Below, in pieces: positions 34,838 to 44,839 of a DNA stretch of 64,000 nt. The notes below the pieces were generated by a model. That model had not been told where the DNA came from and did not search any database. It saw only the letters and a list, made by a program, of their open reading frames with translations. Both the position numbers and the translations under genes were made by a program. Positions within the stretch are counted from its first letter, which is position 1. Every line of letters starts with the position of its first letter. Source of the DNA: Laspinema palackyanum D2a (GTDB taxonomy: Bacteria; Cyanobacteriota; Cyanobacteriia; Cyanobacteriales; Laspinemataceae); the NCBI GenBank assembly GCA_025370845.1, contig JAMXFF010000003.1:135581-199580 (forward strand). The letters are read 5' to 3'.

Positions 34838-35680
34838 TCAAGAAATTGAAATGGCCTGGGTGGTTAATTCCGGGACCTCTGAACTATTTTCATCAGGAAT
34901 ATGTTCCATCAAAATCTCCATCTTATTCAAAGCAATATTTCCAAAAATAGTCGCAAAGGCAACATCGGAAGCATCCCGTCCCGTTCCAATTCTGACAATG
35001 CCATTTTGAGGCGCTAACCGAGTGGCATCAAACAGATACCAACGTCCTCCCAAATAGGCCTCAAAACAAGCATGAAAATCAGGCGGATTTAACCCATAAG
35101 CATATCCTGCTACACATCGCGCTGGAATATTCAAGGCACGACAATAGGCGATCGCCAAATGAGCAAAATCCCGACAAACCCCAATCCGTTCCGTTGCCGT
35201 ATCAAATGCCGAAGTATGGGGATTGCTCGTCCCATACTCATAAATCACCTTTTCATAAATCCAATTACAAATCGCCGTCACCCGAGAATATCCGGTTGTC
35301 AAGTCTCCAAACTCAGAAAGCGCTAAATAATGGAGGCGATCGGACTCGCAATACCGACTGGGATAAAGATAGTGGAACGTCTCCACAGGTAAATCTGCTG
35401 GCGGTACTTCAGCAATGGTATTGGCATCCTCATAAAAGTGGGTCATCTCCACGGTTGCCTGATAGAAAATATTCAAATTTGTACCGCCAGGGACATTCAC
35501 GCGGAAATAACGGTTTTCTACGATGGGGGTAACATATTCATCGATGCTAATATCCGGGTCGATGATTAATTGTTCTGTGAGTATTTTCTGACAATGGGTT
35601 TCAACAACGCGGATATTAAACACAAAGGTACTCAGGGACTCAACATTATAATTGAGCGTACACCCTAGTTTGAATTTCAT
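34838..35680 (-). CDS. Transglutaminase-like family protein
   Basis: A 280-residue soluble protein. An N-terminal beta region (about 1-115) is followed by a transglutaminase-like core with the Cys in RIGVCRDFAHLAIAYCRALN, the His in DFHACFEAYLGGRWY and the Asp in LFDATRLAP. Bacterial members act as proteases or amidases on peptide cross-links; the substrate is unknown. A clear start MKFKLGC is available. Confidence 0.85.
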   Translation of the reverse strand: MKFKLGCTLNYNVESLSTFVFNIRVVETHCQKILTEQLIIDPDISIDEYVTPIVENRYFRVNVPGGTNLNIFYQATVEMTHFYEDANTIAEVPPADLPVETFHYLYPSRYCESDRLHYLALSEFGDLTTGYSRVTAICNWIYEKVIYEYGTSNPHTSAFDTATERIGVCRDFAHLAIAYCRALNIPARCVAGYAYGLNPPDFHACFEAYLGGRWYLFDATRLAPQNGIVRIGTGRDASDVAFATIFGNIALNKMEILMEHIPDENSSEVPELTTQAISIS

Positions 35681-36952
35681 GGGTTTTAAAGCGGGGATGG
35701 GGTAGAGTTGAATTTGATTTTAGCATAATTGGGAGGGAGTAGCGACAACCTGCGGGGGTTTAAACGTTGGCTGCCTAATAGCTTGCATTCGGTTAAAACT
35801 GACGGAACAGATGATTTTAAAGGAGTTCTTAGGGATAGTATGGGGATAAAGCTTTCTACAAAATTGCGGTCAACTGGCAACAAATTTGGTGGGTTTCTGT
35901 AAGAGTTTATTTATAGAAAAGCGGCAGCAAAAAAGGTGTATTTATCAATATCGGGCTGATTTTAGCTACGGTTTGAGCTAGTTAAGAACCCTTTAGAATA
36001 GTTTTTTCTTTTAACCCTCTTGCAGCCAATCTCAGGTTAAGTCCCCAGGTAAGGAAAATTTGTTCGCACCATAACCCATAAGATAAGGTGGAGTTTTTTA
36101 ACAGTTCTGGGGTCATCCACTGTCAAAAATACTGGGGACTTAATGGAACACTTTTTTTGATAAACTCGGTCTGTTTAGGGATTTTATTTAATTGCTCTGG
36201 AGCCAATCAACTCTTAATATTTTAGGAAATTGCGGGGATTTTTTCCGATAGTTTTGTTAAATTCATCACGATTTTTTAATCTGGGCGGACTCCCTGGGGC
36301 GATGACAGTCGGAAGGGAATAAATCCCGCGCCAGGTGTTGCTGTTAAAAATTTCGGGCAAAAAACAACACCCAATCGGTCCTAGCTTAGTGATTTCCTCT
36401 GTTCCTTTGAGCTTCTGTGGAGGTGCCGTGAAACCTTAGTTTCAATCGCATTGCTCCCTACTGCATCAGTTGAGGAAATATCAGCCCGGGGATTGGGTGA
36501 TGTTCTTCGGTTTGTTGTGGTACGAGACAGATGTGAAATTGAACAGCTTTAACCTCTTTAGGTGTGAACGTGGACTTGGCTGTTTGAATCTGCCAGGGAA
36601 GCGTTTTCCGCTTCAATTACTACTTTAGCGGGTTTTTATGGAGATGCAAGCAAATGTAAGAAAGGTTTACATCAATGTAAGTATTGACTCTGAACAAGAT
36701 TAAGTTAAGTAAACTTCTGGCCCAAACTGCCCGGGGAAACAGCCATATTCTGTGGGGTTTAGTCCGGGGGCATCATTTCTGGTGGTCCGGGCTGGCCCCA
36801 GGGTGAAGCAATTCGCAAATTAAGCGGTTTTCGGAAACAGCAGTCTGTTACCTTGATTAAGTTATTGTTATAGGCCGCACGCGCACCTGAATGTCAGTTG
36901 GAGCGCAACCCTGGGATTCGGGGCGAGTTTAAGGTAAAAGTGGGTAAGAATT
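35681..36952. other. Long intergenic region, about 1.27 kb, upstream of lysC
   Basis: No open frame with coding character is seen on either strand. It contains a decayed MITE arm at 35742-35804 and a 12-bp inverted pair TTAAGTCCCCAG (36037-36048) / CTGGGGACTTAA (36132-36143). The GC-rich, hairpin-capable segment around 36730-36900 (CTGCCCGGGG, AGTCCGGGGGC, GGTCCGGGC, TGGCCCCAGGG) lies just before lysC. The last part could be a structured leader or a small RNA, but it matches no riboswitch or RNA family I know. Confidence 0.5.
35742..35804 (+). repeat. Decayed arm of the 8359-8627 MITE family
   Basis: GCGACAACCTGCGGGGGTTTA, then GCTGCCTAATAGCTTGCATT and CGGTTAAAACTGAC, follow the order of the left arm at 8359-8420 with substitutions and a broken palindrome. 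The second arm is not found. Confidence 0.6.
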
Positions 36953-38776
36953 ATGGCGCTGATAGTCCAAAAATACGGGGGGTCCTCCGTAGGGTCCGTT
37001 GAACGCATTAACGCCGTTGCCGAACGGGTGATCAAAACCGTGCAGGGCGGCAATTCCGTGGTGGTGGTCGTTTCGGCGATGGGAAAAACCACTGACGGAC
37101 TGGTAAAATTAGCCAATGAAATCTCGTCGAATCCCTCTCGCCGGGAAATGGATATGTTGCTTTCCACCGGAGAGCAAATTTCCATCGCCCTGTTGAGTAT
37201 GGCGTTGCAAGAATTGGGGCAACCGGCAATTTCCCTGACGGGTGCACAGGTGGGCATTGTCACGGAAGCGGCACATACCCGGGCCCGGATTTTGCGAATT
37301 GAGACGCAACGAATTGAGCAACAAATCTCAGAAGGTAAAGTGGTTGTGGTTGCCGGATTCCAAGGCATCACGAATACGAAAGACTTGGAAATTACCACCT
37401 TGGGACGGGGGGGTTCGGATACCTCGGCAGTGGCCCTGGCGGCTGCTTTGCGGGCCGATCGCTGCGAAATCTATACTGATGTCCCGGGCATTTTAACCGC
37501 TGACCCCCGGTTAGTTCCCGATGCCCAACTGATGACGGAAATTACCTGCGATGAAATGCTGGAATTAGCCAGTTTGGGGGCAAAAGTCTTACATCCTCGG
37601 GCGGTGGAAATTGCCCGCAACTATGGCGTTCCGTTGGTGGTTCTCTCCAGTTGGACTGATGATCCCGGGACTCTGGTGAGTTCGCCGACACCAATGGCAA
37701 GACCCCTAGAAGGGTTGGAACTGGTGCATCCCGTGGATGGGGTGGAATTTGATACGAATCAGGCCAAAGTTGCCCTGTTGCGGGTTCCCGATCGCCCGGG
37801 GGTGGCGGCGCAGTTGTTTGGGGAAATCGGACGGCAAGAAGTGGATGTGGATTTGATTATTCAGTCCATTCACGAATTGAATACCAATGATATTGCCTTT
37901 ACGGTAAGTCAGGAATCGGTGAATCAAGCAGAGGCAGTGGCAGCCGCGATCGCCCCGACCCTCCGCAACCGCCTGGATTCGGCCCCAGAAGAGGCAGAAG
38001 TCATGGTCGATCGCCAGATTGCCAAAGTCAGTATTTCCGGCGCTGGAATGATTGGACGTCCTGGTGTGGCGGCGAAAATGTTTGCTACCCTGGCTGAGGC
38101 GGGGGTGAATATGCAGATGATTTCCACCTCAGAAGTGAAAGTGAGTTGCGTGGTGGATGCGGACCAATGCGATCGCGCGATCGATGCCCTTTGCCAAGCG
38201 TTTGAAGTCAGTTCCTCTCCCCTACAATCCGGTAGTTCTAGTCCAGGGAAGGCGATCGCCCCCAATACTCCCCCAGTCCGTGGAGTCGCCCTGGATTTGA
38301 ATCAAGCCCGGGTCGCAATTCGCCATATCCCCGATCGCCCCGGCATGGCGGCGAAATTCTTCGGTGTCCTCGCCCAGGAAAATATTAGCGTGGATACGAT
38401 TATCCAATCCCAACGCTGTCACATTATCCAAGGTGTTCCCACCCGAGATATTGCCTTTACCGTGGCCCGGAATGATGCTAAAGATGCCCGTCGAGTCTTA
38501 GTGCCCTTAGCGGCAGAATTAGGCTGTGGAGAAATCGTTGTAGACGAGGAAATTGCTAAAGTGAGCATCGTTGGTTCTGGCATGGTCAATCACCCCGGCA
38601 TTGCCGCTGAGATGTTTAATGCCCTAGCAAGAGAACGTATCAACATCCAAATGATTGCCACCTCTGAAATCAAAGTCAGTTGCGTGGTTGAGCGCGAATC
38701 CGGTGTGAAAGCCTTGCAAGTGATTCATGCCATTTTCAATCTGGCTGGAACTCAAAAAATCGAAGTTCCTGCTTGA
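36953..38776 (+). CDS. lysC: Aspartate kinase with four ACT repeats
   Basis: A 607-residue aspartokinase catalysing the first step from aspartate to lysine, threonine and methionine. The kinase domain (about 1-250) contains [49 protein letters not shown] and [13 protein letters not shown]. Two tandem pairs of ACT domains follow (about 265-430 and 440-600); each pair repeats the pattern [19 protein letters not shown] / [19 protein letters not shown] and [19 protein letters not shown] / [19 protein letters not shown]. The duplicated four-ACT form is usual in cyanobacteria and indicates feedback control by lysine and/or threonine. The gene starts GCG-rich after a long leader and is ended by a hairpin. 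Confidence 0.96.
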   Translation: MALIVQKYGGSSVGSVERINAVAERVIKTVQGGNSVVVVVSAMGKTTDGLVKLANEISSNPSRREMDMLLSTGEQISIALLSMALQELGQPAISLTGAQVGIVTEAAHTRARILRIETQRIEQQISEGKVVVVAGFQGITNTKDLEITTLGRGGSDTSAVALAAALRADRCEIYTDVPGILTADPRLVPDAQLMTEITCDEMLELASLGAKVLHPRAVEIARNYGVPLVVLSSWTDDPGTLVSSPTPMARPLEGLELVHPVDGVEFDTNQAKVALLRVPDRPGVAAQLFGEIGRQEVDVDLIIQSIHELNTNDIAFTVSQESVNQAEAVAAAIAPTLRNRLDSAPEEAEVMVDRQIAKVSISGAGMIGRPGVAAKMFATLAEAGVNMQMISTSEVKVSCVVDADQCDRAIDALCQAFEVSSSPLQSGSSSPGKAIAPNTPPVRGVALDLNQARVAIRHIPDRPGMAAKFFGVLAQENISVDTIIQSQRCHIIQGVPTRDIAFTVARNDAKDARRVLVPLAAELGCGEIVVDEEIAKVSIVGSGMVNHPGIAAEMFNALARERINIQMIATSEIKVSCVVERESGVKALQVIHAIFNLAGTQKIEVPA

Positions 38777-38787
38777 TGAAACAGCTA

Positions 38788-38813
38788 TGAGGGTGGATAA
38801 AACTCCACCCTCA
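38788..38813 (+). terminator. Hairpin after lysC
   Basis: TGAGGGTGGA-taaaac-TCCACCCTCA gives a 10-bp perfect stem 11 bp past the lysC stop. There is no T run, so its efficiency as a terminator is uncertain. Confidence 0.65.
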
Positions 38814-38821
38814 TTCCGGTT

Positions 38822-38946
38822 AGGGAACTCCAAAAAATAAATCATCCAAATGTTCAACGTCCCCCCTTCAGGGGTTTCTTTTAAAGATGACTCAGTAACG
38901 GAGTCACTACGAACGGGTTTGACGGTTTTATTTTTTGGAATTCCCT
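38822..38946. mobile_element. MITE-like element, 125 bp, copy B
   Basis: The ends are inverted repeats AGGGAACTCCAAAAAATAAA (left) and AGGGAATTCCAAAAAATAAA (right, reading inward), identical at 19 of 20 bases. The interior has the CCCCTTCAGGGG palindrome (its GTAGTAACC flank diverged to CAACGTCCC), TTTAAAGATGACTC and a diverged GACTC-GAGTC arm ending CACTACGAACG. It is the sister of the element at 4089-4208. It lies directly after the lysC hairpin. Confidence 0.8.
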
Positions 38947-38969
38947 TATTAGACCTTTTGCAAAAAAAG

Positions 38970-39085
38970 GCTTGATCCCCCTCCCGTCCCCCTTAGATCC
39001 CCCTCCTGTCCCCCTTAAGAAGGGGGAAGCCAGAGGAATGAATGTTTATTTAACGGGGGAAGCCAGAGGAATAAATGTTTAGTTC
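38970..39085. repeat. Intergenic low-complexity repeats
   Basis: C-rich units (CCCCCTTAGATCCCCCTCC, CCCCCTTAAGAAGGGGG) are followed by two copies of GGGGAAGCCAGAGGAAT(G/A)AATGTTTA about 33 bp apart. No gene is present in the whole 38777-39118 gap. Confidence 0.65.
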
Positions 39086-39118
39086 CTGGGGGCTTTAAAG
39101 AATTTTGCAAGAGGTTTA

Positions 39119-40654
39119 TTATGGGTTATTTTCTTCCGGCTTTTCTTCCGTCACTTCTTCAGTCTGAAAATACAGGGCTTGTAAATCATCCAAATTCAAA
39201 TCAAAAGCCGGTTTGGGATTGCGGAAATAGGGGTGAATCAGCAGAACCTTTTCCGGCCGTCGGTCATTGGGTGCAGCGACAATTTGTTTAATAACCTTCA
39301 GATACTCTTTAGCGGTGCTTTCCCAGGTGTAGTCCTCCAAGACCAACTTTTGAGAGCGCGATCGCATCTGTTCCCACAATTCCTGATCGCCTAACAGCCG
39401 TTCTAATCCTCGGGCAATATCTGCCGCATCGCAAGGATCGACGAGGACCGCACATTCTTCCGGGGCTTGTTTGAGAACTTCACTCAACCCACTATTTTCA
39501 GTCACCACCAAGGGTAATCCTGCTGCTGCTGCTTCCAACGGGGCGAGTCCAAAGGGTTCAAACAATGAAGTTAAAGTGAATACTGAACCCCGTTTGGCTA
39601 AAAATCGATAACAAGCCGCCAAAGCCGGTTGATCCGGCAAGGAAAACGCGCTGATTTTCCCCCATAACTTACTCTTTTTAACCACTTTCCGAATCGGCGC
39701 TAAGACCCGTTCCGTTTCGTCATCGCCGCATTCTTCTTGCAGGGGATTATCCAATCCCCCGGTAATCATCACCAGATTGGCCGTGTTTTGCAGCGTCTCA
39801 CTCTGAGCAAAGGCTTCCACGAGCCCGTAGAGGTTTTTCTTCGGTGCGAGGCGGCTAGAGGCCAAAATAATCGGATATCCGAGACGGTCCTCGTCGATAT
39901 CCCGGGCCAAACGTTCATCAATCAGGTCCTGAATCTCTTTTTCGTTCTCGCAGGAGACATTTGGACTAAACATACTGGCATCGACCCCGGGTGCAATCAC
40001 CACAAACCGGGTATCGTCGTTCACATCCACCGCATCCTGATAAACCCGATGAGCATATTGCTCAAAGCGTTCCGTTTGCGTACTGGTAATATTCACCGCA
40101 GACCGATTCATGCTCAAGCGTTCCGCCACCAACCGCCGAGTAAAATGAAAATGCCTGTCCATGCTTTCCATATTTTGCGGCGTCATTTCCAGTTTGTCGA
40201 TTTTTTGAGCGCCGAGGGAATGACCCGTAAAGGTGAAGGGGATACCCGTGGCGGCTTCAATCAAGACACCGGCGAGACCCCCATCCCCGTAGTGAGCAGT
40301 AAATACATCAGGGAATGCGCCCTCTTGTCGATAGAATTGGAGAATATTGGGCACCCATTCTTTGACTAGATGCGGCCAGAGGAGTTCTTTCCTGATAAAT
40401 CCTTTTGGGCCCGCGCGAAAGCGGATAATTCGGACATTTTCCACTCCTGGATAGGCATCGAAGGGTTCGGCAAACTCGGGCCAGTCGGAGTCAATAATCT
40501 GGCGGGTGATAATATCAACTTTGTGACCTTGATTGGCGATCGCGATCGCCACCTGTTTCACATAAACTAACTGGCCCCCGAAATCCGGATGTTCCGTCAG
40601 ATGACTATCTTTTGGATCGAAGTTACCCTGGGGATTGAGAAATGCAATACGCAT
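39119..40654 (-). CDS. Sucrose-phosphate-synthase-like family 4 glycosyltransferase
   Basis: A 511-residue GT-B enzyme. The start MRIAFLNPQGNFDPKDSHLTEHPDFGGQLVYVKQ and FTAHYGDGGLAG / FTFTGHSLGAQK are typical of the sucrose synthase/SPS group. The C-terminal half has ILASSRLAPKKNLYGLVEAF and the nucleotide-sugar motif SLFEPFGLAPLEAAAAGLPLVVTENSG. It may make sucrose-6-phosphate or a glucosylated compound; without a phosphatase domain the exact product is unclear. ATG at 40654 is preferred over an upstream TTG because homologs begin MRIA. The C-terminus is acidic and repetitive. Confidence 0.82.
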   Translation of the reverse strand: MRIAFLNPQGNFDPKDSHLTEHPDFGGQLVYVKQVAIAIANQGHKVDIITRQIIDSDWPEFAEPFDAYPGVENVRIIRFRAGPKGFIRKELLWPHLVKEWVPNILQFYRQEGAFPDVFTAHYGDGGLAGVLIEAATGIPFTFTGHSLGAQKIDKLEMTPQNMESMDRHFHFTRRLVAERLSMNRSAVNITSTQTERFEQYAHRVYQDAVDVNDDTRFVVIAPGVDASMFSPNVSCENEKEIQDLIDERLARDIDEDRLGYPIILASSRLAPKKNLYGLVEAFAQSETLQNTANLVMITGGLDNPLQEECGDDETERVLAPIRKVVKKSKLWGKISAFSLPDQPALAACYRFLAKRGSVFTLTSLFEPFGLAPLEAAAAGLPLVVTENSGLSEVLKQAPEECAVLVDPCDAADIARGLERLLGDQELWEQMRSRSQKLVLEDYTWESTAKEYLKVIKQIVAAPNDRRPEKVLLIHPYFRNPKPAFDLNLDDLQALYFQTEEVTEEKPEENNP

Positions 40655-40842
40655 AAGCAGATTTTTTACCAAACGACTGCCTCAAGTGTATAGGGTTGAG
40701 GGAGATTCGCCACATTCTCAACAGTAGCTTGCACCCTGAAGCATTAGCTGGTCAGTCTTTGACCGAAAATGAAAGATAATTTAGATCATGGCGATCGCGC
40801 TTATTTCGATAACCTAGAAGATAAAAGTCGCTCTCATTAATT

Positions 40843-41226
40843 ATGAATTCACTCCCATCCCAGATTCGTGCCATTGATGATGAACTCTCTAAACGTGAGC
40901 TTGCTCTCGACCCCGGCGGTTATTTCATCATCTACCTCGATCGCGAGGCAGAATTGATTTGTGCCAAACATTATACCAATGTGATTGATGAGCGCGGGTT
41001 AGCTGTTGACCCGGAAACCGGGAAACCGATACCGGCAAGAGGAAAGGTCCAACGCACCCACGAAACGTTATTCTCTGGAAGAACCGCGAAAGAATTGTGC
41101 GTGAAAATTTTTGAGGAAACGGACCCTTGTGCAGTGACGATGCTGGATCACGCCGCCTATCTCGGACGAGAATTCATGCGCGCTCAGATGGCCCTGGAGA
41201 GTGGGGAGGAGTATGTTCAGGACTAG
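40843..41226 (+). CDS. DUF4346-type conserved cyanobacterial protein
   Basis: A 127-residue soluble protein. The central part, GGYFIIYLDREAELICAKHYTNVIDERGLAVDPETGKPIPARG, is the pattern I associate with the DUF4346 family. The C-terminal half (TAKELCVKIFEETDPCAVTMLDHAAYLGREFMRAQMALE) is helical, with a conserved-looking HAAYLGRE. Function unknown. Promoter region shared with the divergent glycosyltransferase gene. Confidence 0.75.
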   Translation: MNSLPSQIRAIDDELSKRELALDPGGYFIIYLDREAELICAKHYTNVIDERGLAVDPETGKPIPARGKVQRTHETLFSGRTAKELCVKIFEETDPCAVTMLDHAAYLGREFMRAQMALESGEEYVQD

Positions 41227-41336
41227 GGGAGAGGTAAAGTATTTGCGAGGACAATCAACGGGTTTTCTGCCCTAGATTTGTCTCAACGCCAGTGGAGAGT
41301 TTGAAACCAAACCCGGTTTTTCACGGTTGAGGTTGG

Positions 41337-41369
41337 GGATGAGCGCATTCTGGGTCAATGCGCTCATCC
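41337..41369. terminator. Perfect 13-bp hairpin between convergent genes
   Basis: GGATGAGCGCATT-ctgggtc-AATGCGCTCATCC. It lies between the DUF4346 gene and the convergent psb32 gene. It has no T run, so it is a candidate bidirectional terminator or stabilising hairpin. Confidence 0.55.
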
Positions 41370-41405
41370 TCAAGCCGAATCCAGAGTCAAAATCGATGCG
41401 GTACG

Positions 41406-42134
41406 TTACTGTAAAAAGCCTCCTTGATAGAAATAATAGGTTGCCATTGGGATCACCGTTGCCAGGACTAACAGGACAATTACCACCATCGTGGCATTGC
41501 CGGTATCGGTTTCTTCTGCGGTGGCAAAGGTGCGTTCGATGTCCAAGCTAGTATCAACAATCGGAGGACCGGGGTCCGGTTGACCCGAAAGGACCGCAAT
41601 CATGCGATCGCTGACATCGGTTAAGGCTTGATTGTATTTATCTCCTTCTCGTAAGGGGACTTGGAGCGTTTCTTGGGCCACACTTTCCGCAATGTCAGCG
41701 CTTAAGAGAGATTTAATGTCATCTCCAGTCCGGATGGCGGAATTATTGGTCAGGGTATCGACCACCAGTAAGGTTTGATGGGCCCCTTCTTCTGGGGTGG
41801 GAAACCATTTTTCAAAAAGTTTTTCGGTAAAACTATCAATGGTTTCGCCATAGTCTAGGCGGCGAATGGTGACGAGACGAACTTCGTTGCCGGTGTCTTT
41901 TTGGAGTTCACTCAGGGCTTTGTTGAGATTGCCTTCGGTGAGGCGACTCAAGACTTCGGCATCATCAATGGTCCAGGTGCGATCGCCTGCATGGAGAATC
42001 GGCATTTGATAAACCCCGGTTGCCGCAGCGGGGGCCACAGCTATCAGGGTTGCTAAGGCGATCGCCGCGATGGATAACAGGAGTCCGGTGAATCCGGCTT
42101 TCCAGGGGGTAATTCGTTGAAGGATCTGTTTCAT
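41406..42134 (-). CDS. psb32: Psb32-type TPM domain protein
   Basis: A 242-residue exported membrane protein. The signal/anchor segment (GLLLSIAAIALATLIAVAPAAA) ends near 38. A TPM domain (about 50-195) has TWTIDDAEVLSRLTEGNLNKALSEL, GNEVRLVTIRRLDYGETIDSFTEKLFEKWF and HQTLLVVDTLTNNSAIRTGDDI. A C-terminal membrane segment (ATMVVIVLLVLATVIPMATYYF) follows. Cyanobacterial Psb32 and plant TLP18.3 protect and help repair photosystem II at the thylakoid lumen side. Monocistronic, opposite to fabG. Confidence 0.82.
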   Translation of the reverse strand: MKQILQRITPWKAGFTGLLLSIAAIALATLIAVAPAAATGVYQMPILHAGDRTWTIDDAEVLSRLTEGNLNKALSELQKDTGNEVRLVTIRRLDYGETIDSFTEKLFEKWFPTPEEGAHQTLLVVDTLTNNSAIRTGDDIKSLLSADIAESVAQETLQVPLREGDKYNQALTDVSDRMIAVLSGQPDPGPPIVDTSLDIERTFATAEETDTGNATMVVIVLLVLATVIPMATYYFYQGGFLQ

Positions 42135-42273
42135 AAAATAAGGTCTTACAAACTTATTGTTTAACTTTACCCCATCGACCCGGACCTATTAAACTCGATG
42201 ATCCCCTAGGCGACTTCCTAAAAAAGTCTAACTCTGCGATTTGTTGCTGCCCCTGACCCGGTAAGATGGTTGA

Positions 42274-43074
<801 letters not shown>

Positions 43075-43158
43075 TCAGCCATCACCCCCGGGAAACCGGC
43101 CTGCAAAAATGCCTCCATTCTTCAATTTAAAGCCGGTTTCAATAACCTTTCCCTTCCT

Positions 43159-43196
43159 CAAAAAATTAGCCTTTGCCAACTTTTTCGGCAAAGGCT
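43159..43196 (-). terminator. Terminator for the DUF1830 gene
   Basis: On the minus strand, AGCCTTTGCC-gaaaaagtt-GGCAAAGGCT is followed by AATTTTTT. It stands 57 bp beyond the stop at 43253 and could also serve fabG from the other side as a hairpin. Confidence 0.75.
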
Positions 43197-43252
43197 CAGG
43201 GGTGGTTAGAACAGTCGGGATTCTCTCCTCGTACTGAGTCTAATTCAATGTT

Positions 43253-43570
43253 TCAAGAGGCGATGGATTGGGGATAAGAACGAGATTCAGATACCTGAAC
43301 CTGCAAGCGATCGCAAGAAATTCGTTCCGGCCTCCCAGGAAAGCCATTTTGACAAGTGGTAATTTCTAATTGGGCCTCGGGAGCAGCGGTAAACATCAAC
43401 CGTTCTTGAGGAAAAAGAACCCGTTCTAATTCAAAATCTTTGCAATTAATTAGTTTTATAATTTGAAGATAAGGAGTTGAATTGCTATGAAAACATAAAA
43501 TATGTGGAAAAGCATGGTCGTTTTTAACTTGTTCTTCCAGAGTTGAATTTAATAGCATTTTGGCCATCAA
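43253..43570 (-). CDS. DUF1830 domain protein
   Basis: A 105-residue cyanobacterial protein. Residues 25-90 (ILCFHSNSTPYLQIIKLINCKDFELERVLFPQERLMFTAAPEAQLEITTCQNGFPGRPERISCDRLQV) match the DUF1830 pattern with its FERVVFPGQRLLFEAPPE-like centre. Function unknown. Single gene with its own terminator. Confidence 0.8.
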   Translation of the reverse strand: MMAKMLLNSTLEEQVKNDHAFPHILCFHSNSTPYLQIIKLINCKDFELERVLFPQERLMFTAAPEAQLEITTCQNGFPGRPERISCDRLQVQVSESRSYPQSIAS

Positions 43571-43893
43571 TGTTAAGTGGGTTGGGGTTTGACATTTGCC
43601 CTCGTTTTCTACCTTTAATATGAATAGAAATTGGCAAATTCATATCTTAATTTATATCACTCATAAAGCCGTTTTATATCTATCTTTAGTTAGATTATAG
43701 GATGCTAGAGGGACTTAGGTATATACCCGGATAGAGAGGGCCATGTTAAGGCTTGAGGTGATGATAAATACAGCCCCGTCCGGACTAGCCGATTCCCGGC
43801 ATCCGTACAAGTATCAATTTCTTGACTGCGCGCCTCCAGATTGAGTTCTATCTGTTCAATTTGCGGAAGTCTTGCTAGTACAGGAAGTGAACA
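43571..43893. other. Intergenic region, 323 bp
   Basis: Divergent promoter region between the DUF1830 gene and the DMT transporter. AT-rich near 43620-43700. AGGAAG before 43894 is a good ribosome binding site for the transporter. No repeat or RNA gene is recognised. Confidence 0.45.
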
Positions 43894-44805
43894 ATGAAAC
43901 CGGCCCCTTGGACTCTCATTTTAATTTTAGGACTAGGTATTTTCGCTTTATCTACTGGGGCGATTTTAATCCGATTGGCATTCCAGGCCGCCGGGGTGCA
44001 AGGGGTAGGATTTAGCCTGATTTTAGCGGCCTCTCGGTTGATTTTGGCGGCCCTATTGTTGCTACCAACCTGGAGAAACATCAAACCGCAACCTCTACAA
44101 TCTGGGGCGATTATTTATGCGGGGGTTGCCGGGGGATTTCTCGCCCTTCATTTTGCCACTTGGATTACGTCCTTATCCTATACCTCGATTGCCGCCTCTA
44201 CGGCGATCGTCACGACAAATCCGGTGTGGATTGCCCTGTTTTCCTTCCTGTTTGGAGAAAAGCCAAAATCTCAAACTTTAGTGGGGATGACTCTGGCATT
44301 AATGGGGGGATTAGCAATCGGTTTGAGTGGGACAGAATCGAGTGCGATCGCCAGTTATCCCGTGCTAGGAAATAGTTTAGCTTTGATTGGGTCCTGGGCA
44401 ATTAGCGGGTATTTATTGTTAGGAAAAGAGGCACAACGGCGAGGCATGGGAATTGGCAGCTATGCGGCGATCGCCTATAGTAGTGCGGCCCTGATTTTGT
44501 TGCCGTTACCGCTGTTATGGGGAACGAGTTATTTGGGGTATCCCCCATCGGTATATGGGTATGTTCTCGTGATGGCGATCGGACCCCAACTGATTGGACA
44601 TACCAGTTTTAACTGGGCCCTGCGGTGGATTTCCCCAACTTTAGTCACCTTAGTTATCCTATTTGAACCTGTGGGGGCGAGTATTTTAGGCTATTTTATC
44701 TTTGGAGAACTGCCCGGAATGGGGGTCATCAGTGGGGCGATCGTCTTGCTAATTGGCGTGGCGATCGCCGCCCTTGCCACTCGACCCATTCCCTCCGAAT
44801 CCTAA
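43894..44805 (+). CDS. DMT-superfamily (EamA) transporter
   Basis: A 303-residue membrane protein with ten hydrophobic segments in two EamA repeats. The first repeat contains ILIRLAFQAAGVQGVGFSLILAASRLILAALLLLPTW and the typical PVWIALFSFLFGEKPKSQTLVGMTLALMGGLAI; the second has FNWALRWISPTLVTLVILFEPVGASILGYFIFGELPG. It is probably a metabolite or drug exporter. A relic of a second copy of this gene lies between the two large paralogs downstream (48430-48535). Confidence 0.88.
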   Translation: MKPAPWTLILILGLGIFALSTGAILIRLAFQAAGVQGVGFSLILAASRLILAALLLLPTWRNIKPQPLQSGAIIYAGVAGGFLALHFATWITSLSYTSIAASTAIVTTNPVWIALFSFLFGEKPKSQTLVGMTLALMGGLAIGLSGTESSAIASYPVLGNSLALIGSWAISGYLLLGKEAQRRGMGIGSYAAIAYSSAALILLPLPLLWGTSYLGYPPSVYGYVLVMAIGPQLIGHTSFNWALRWISPTLVTLVILFEPVGASILGYFIFGELPGMGVISGAIVLLIGVAIAALATRPIPSES

Positions 44806-44839
44806 CTCTTAGAGTCGGAAAAATTGTCCAAAATTTTCC

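Noticed and set aside
36700-36950. Known riboswitch or 6S/SRP/RNase P RNA upstream of lysC
   Set aside because: Several GC-rich hairpins are possible, but none of the conserved motifs of those classes could be matched by eye.
36868-37398. 176-codon frame antisense to lysC
   Set aside because: The lysC frame carries all aspartokinase motifs; the antisense frame is a composition shadow rich in Cys, Ser and Thr.
39737-40369. 210-codon frame antisense to the sucrose-phosphate-synthase-like gene
   Set aside because: No protein family pattern, and it covers conserved glycosyltransferase motifs on the other strand.
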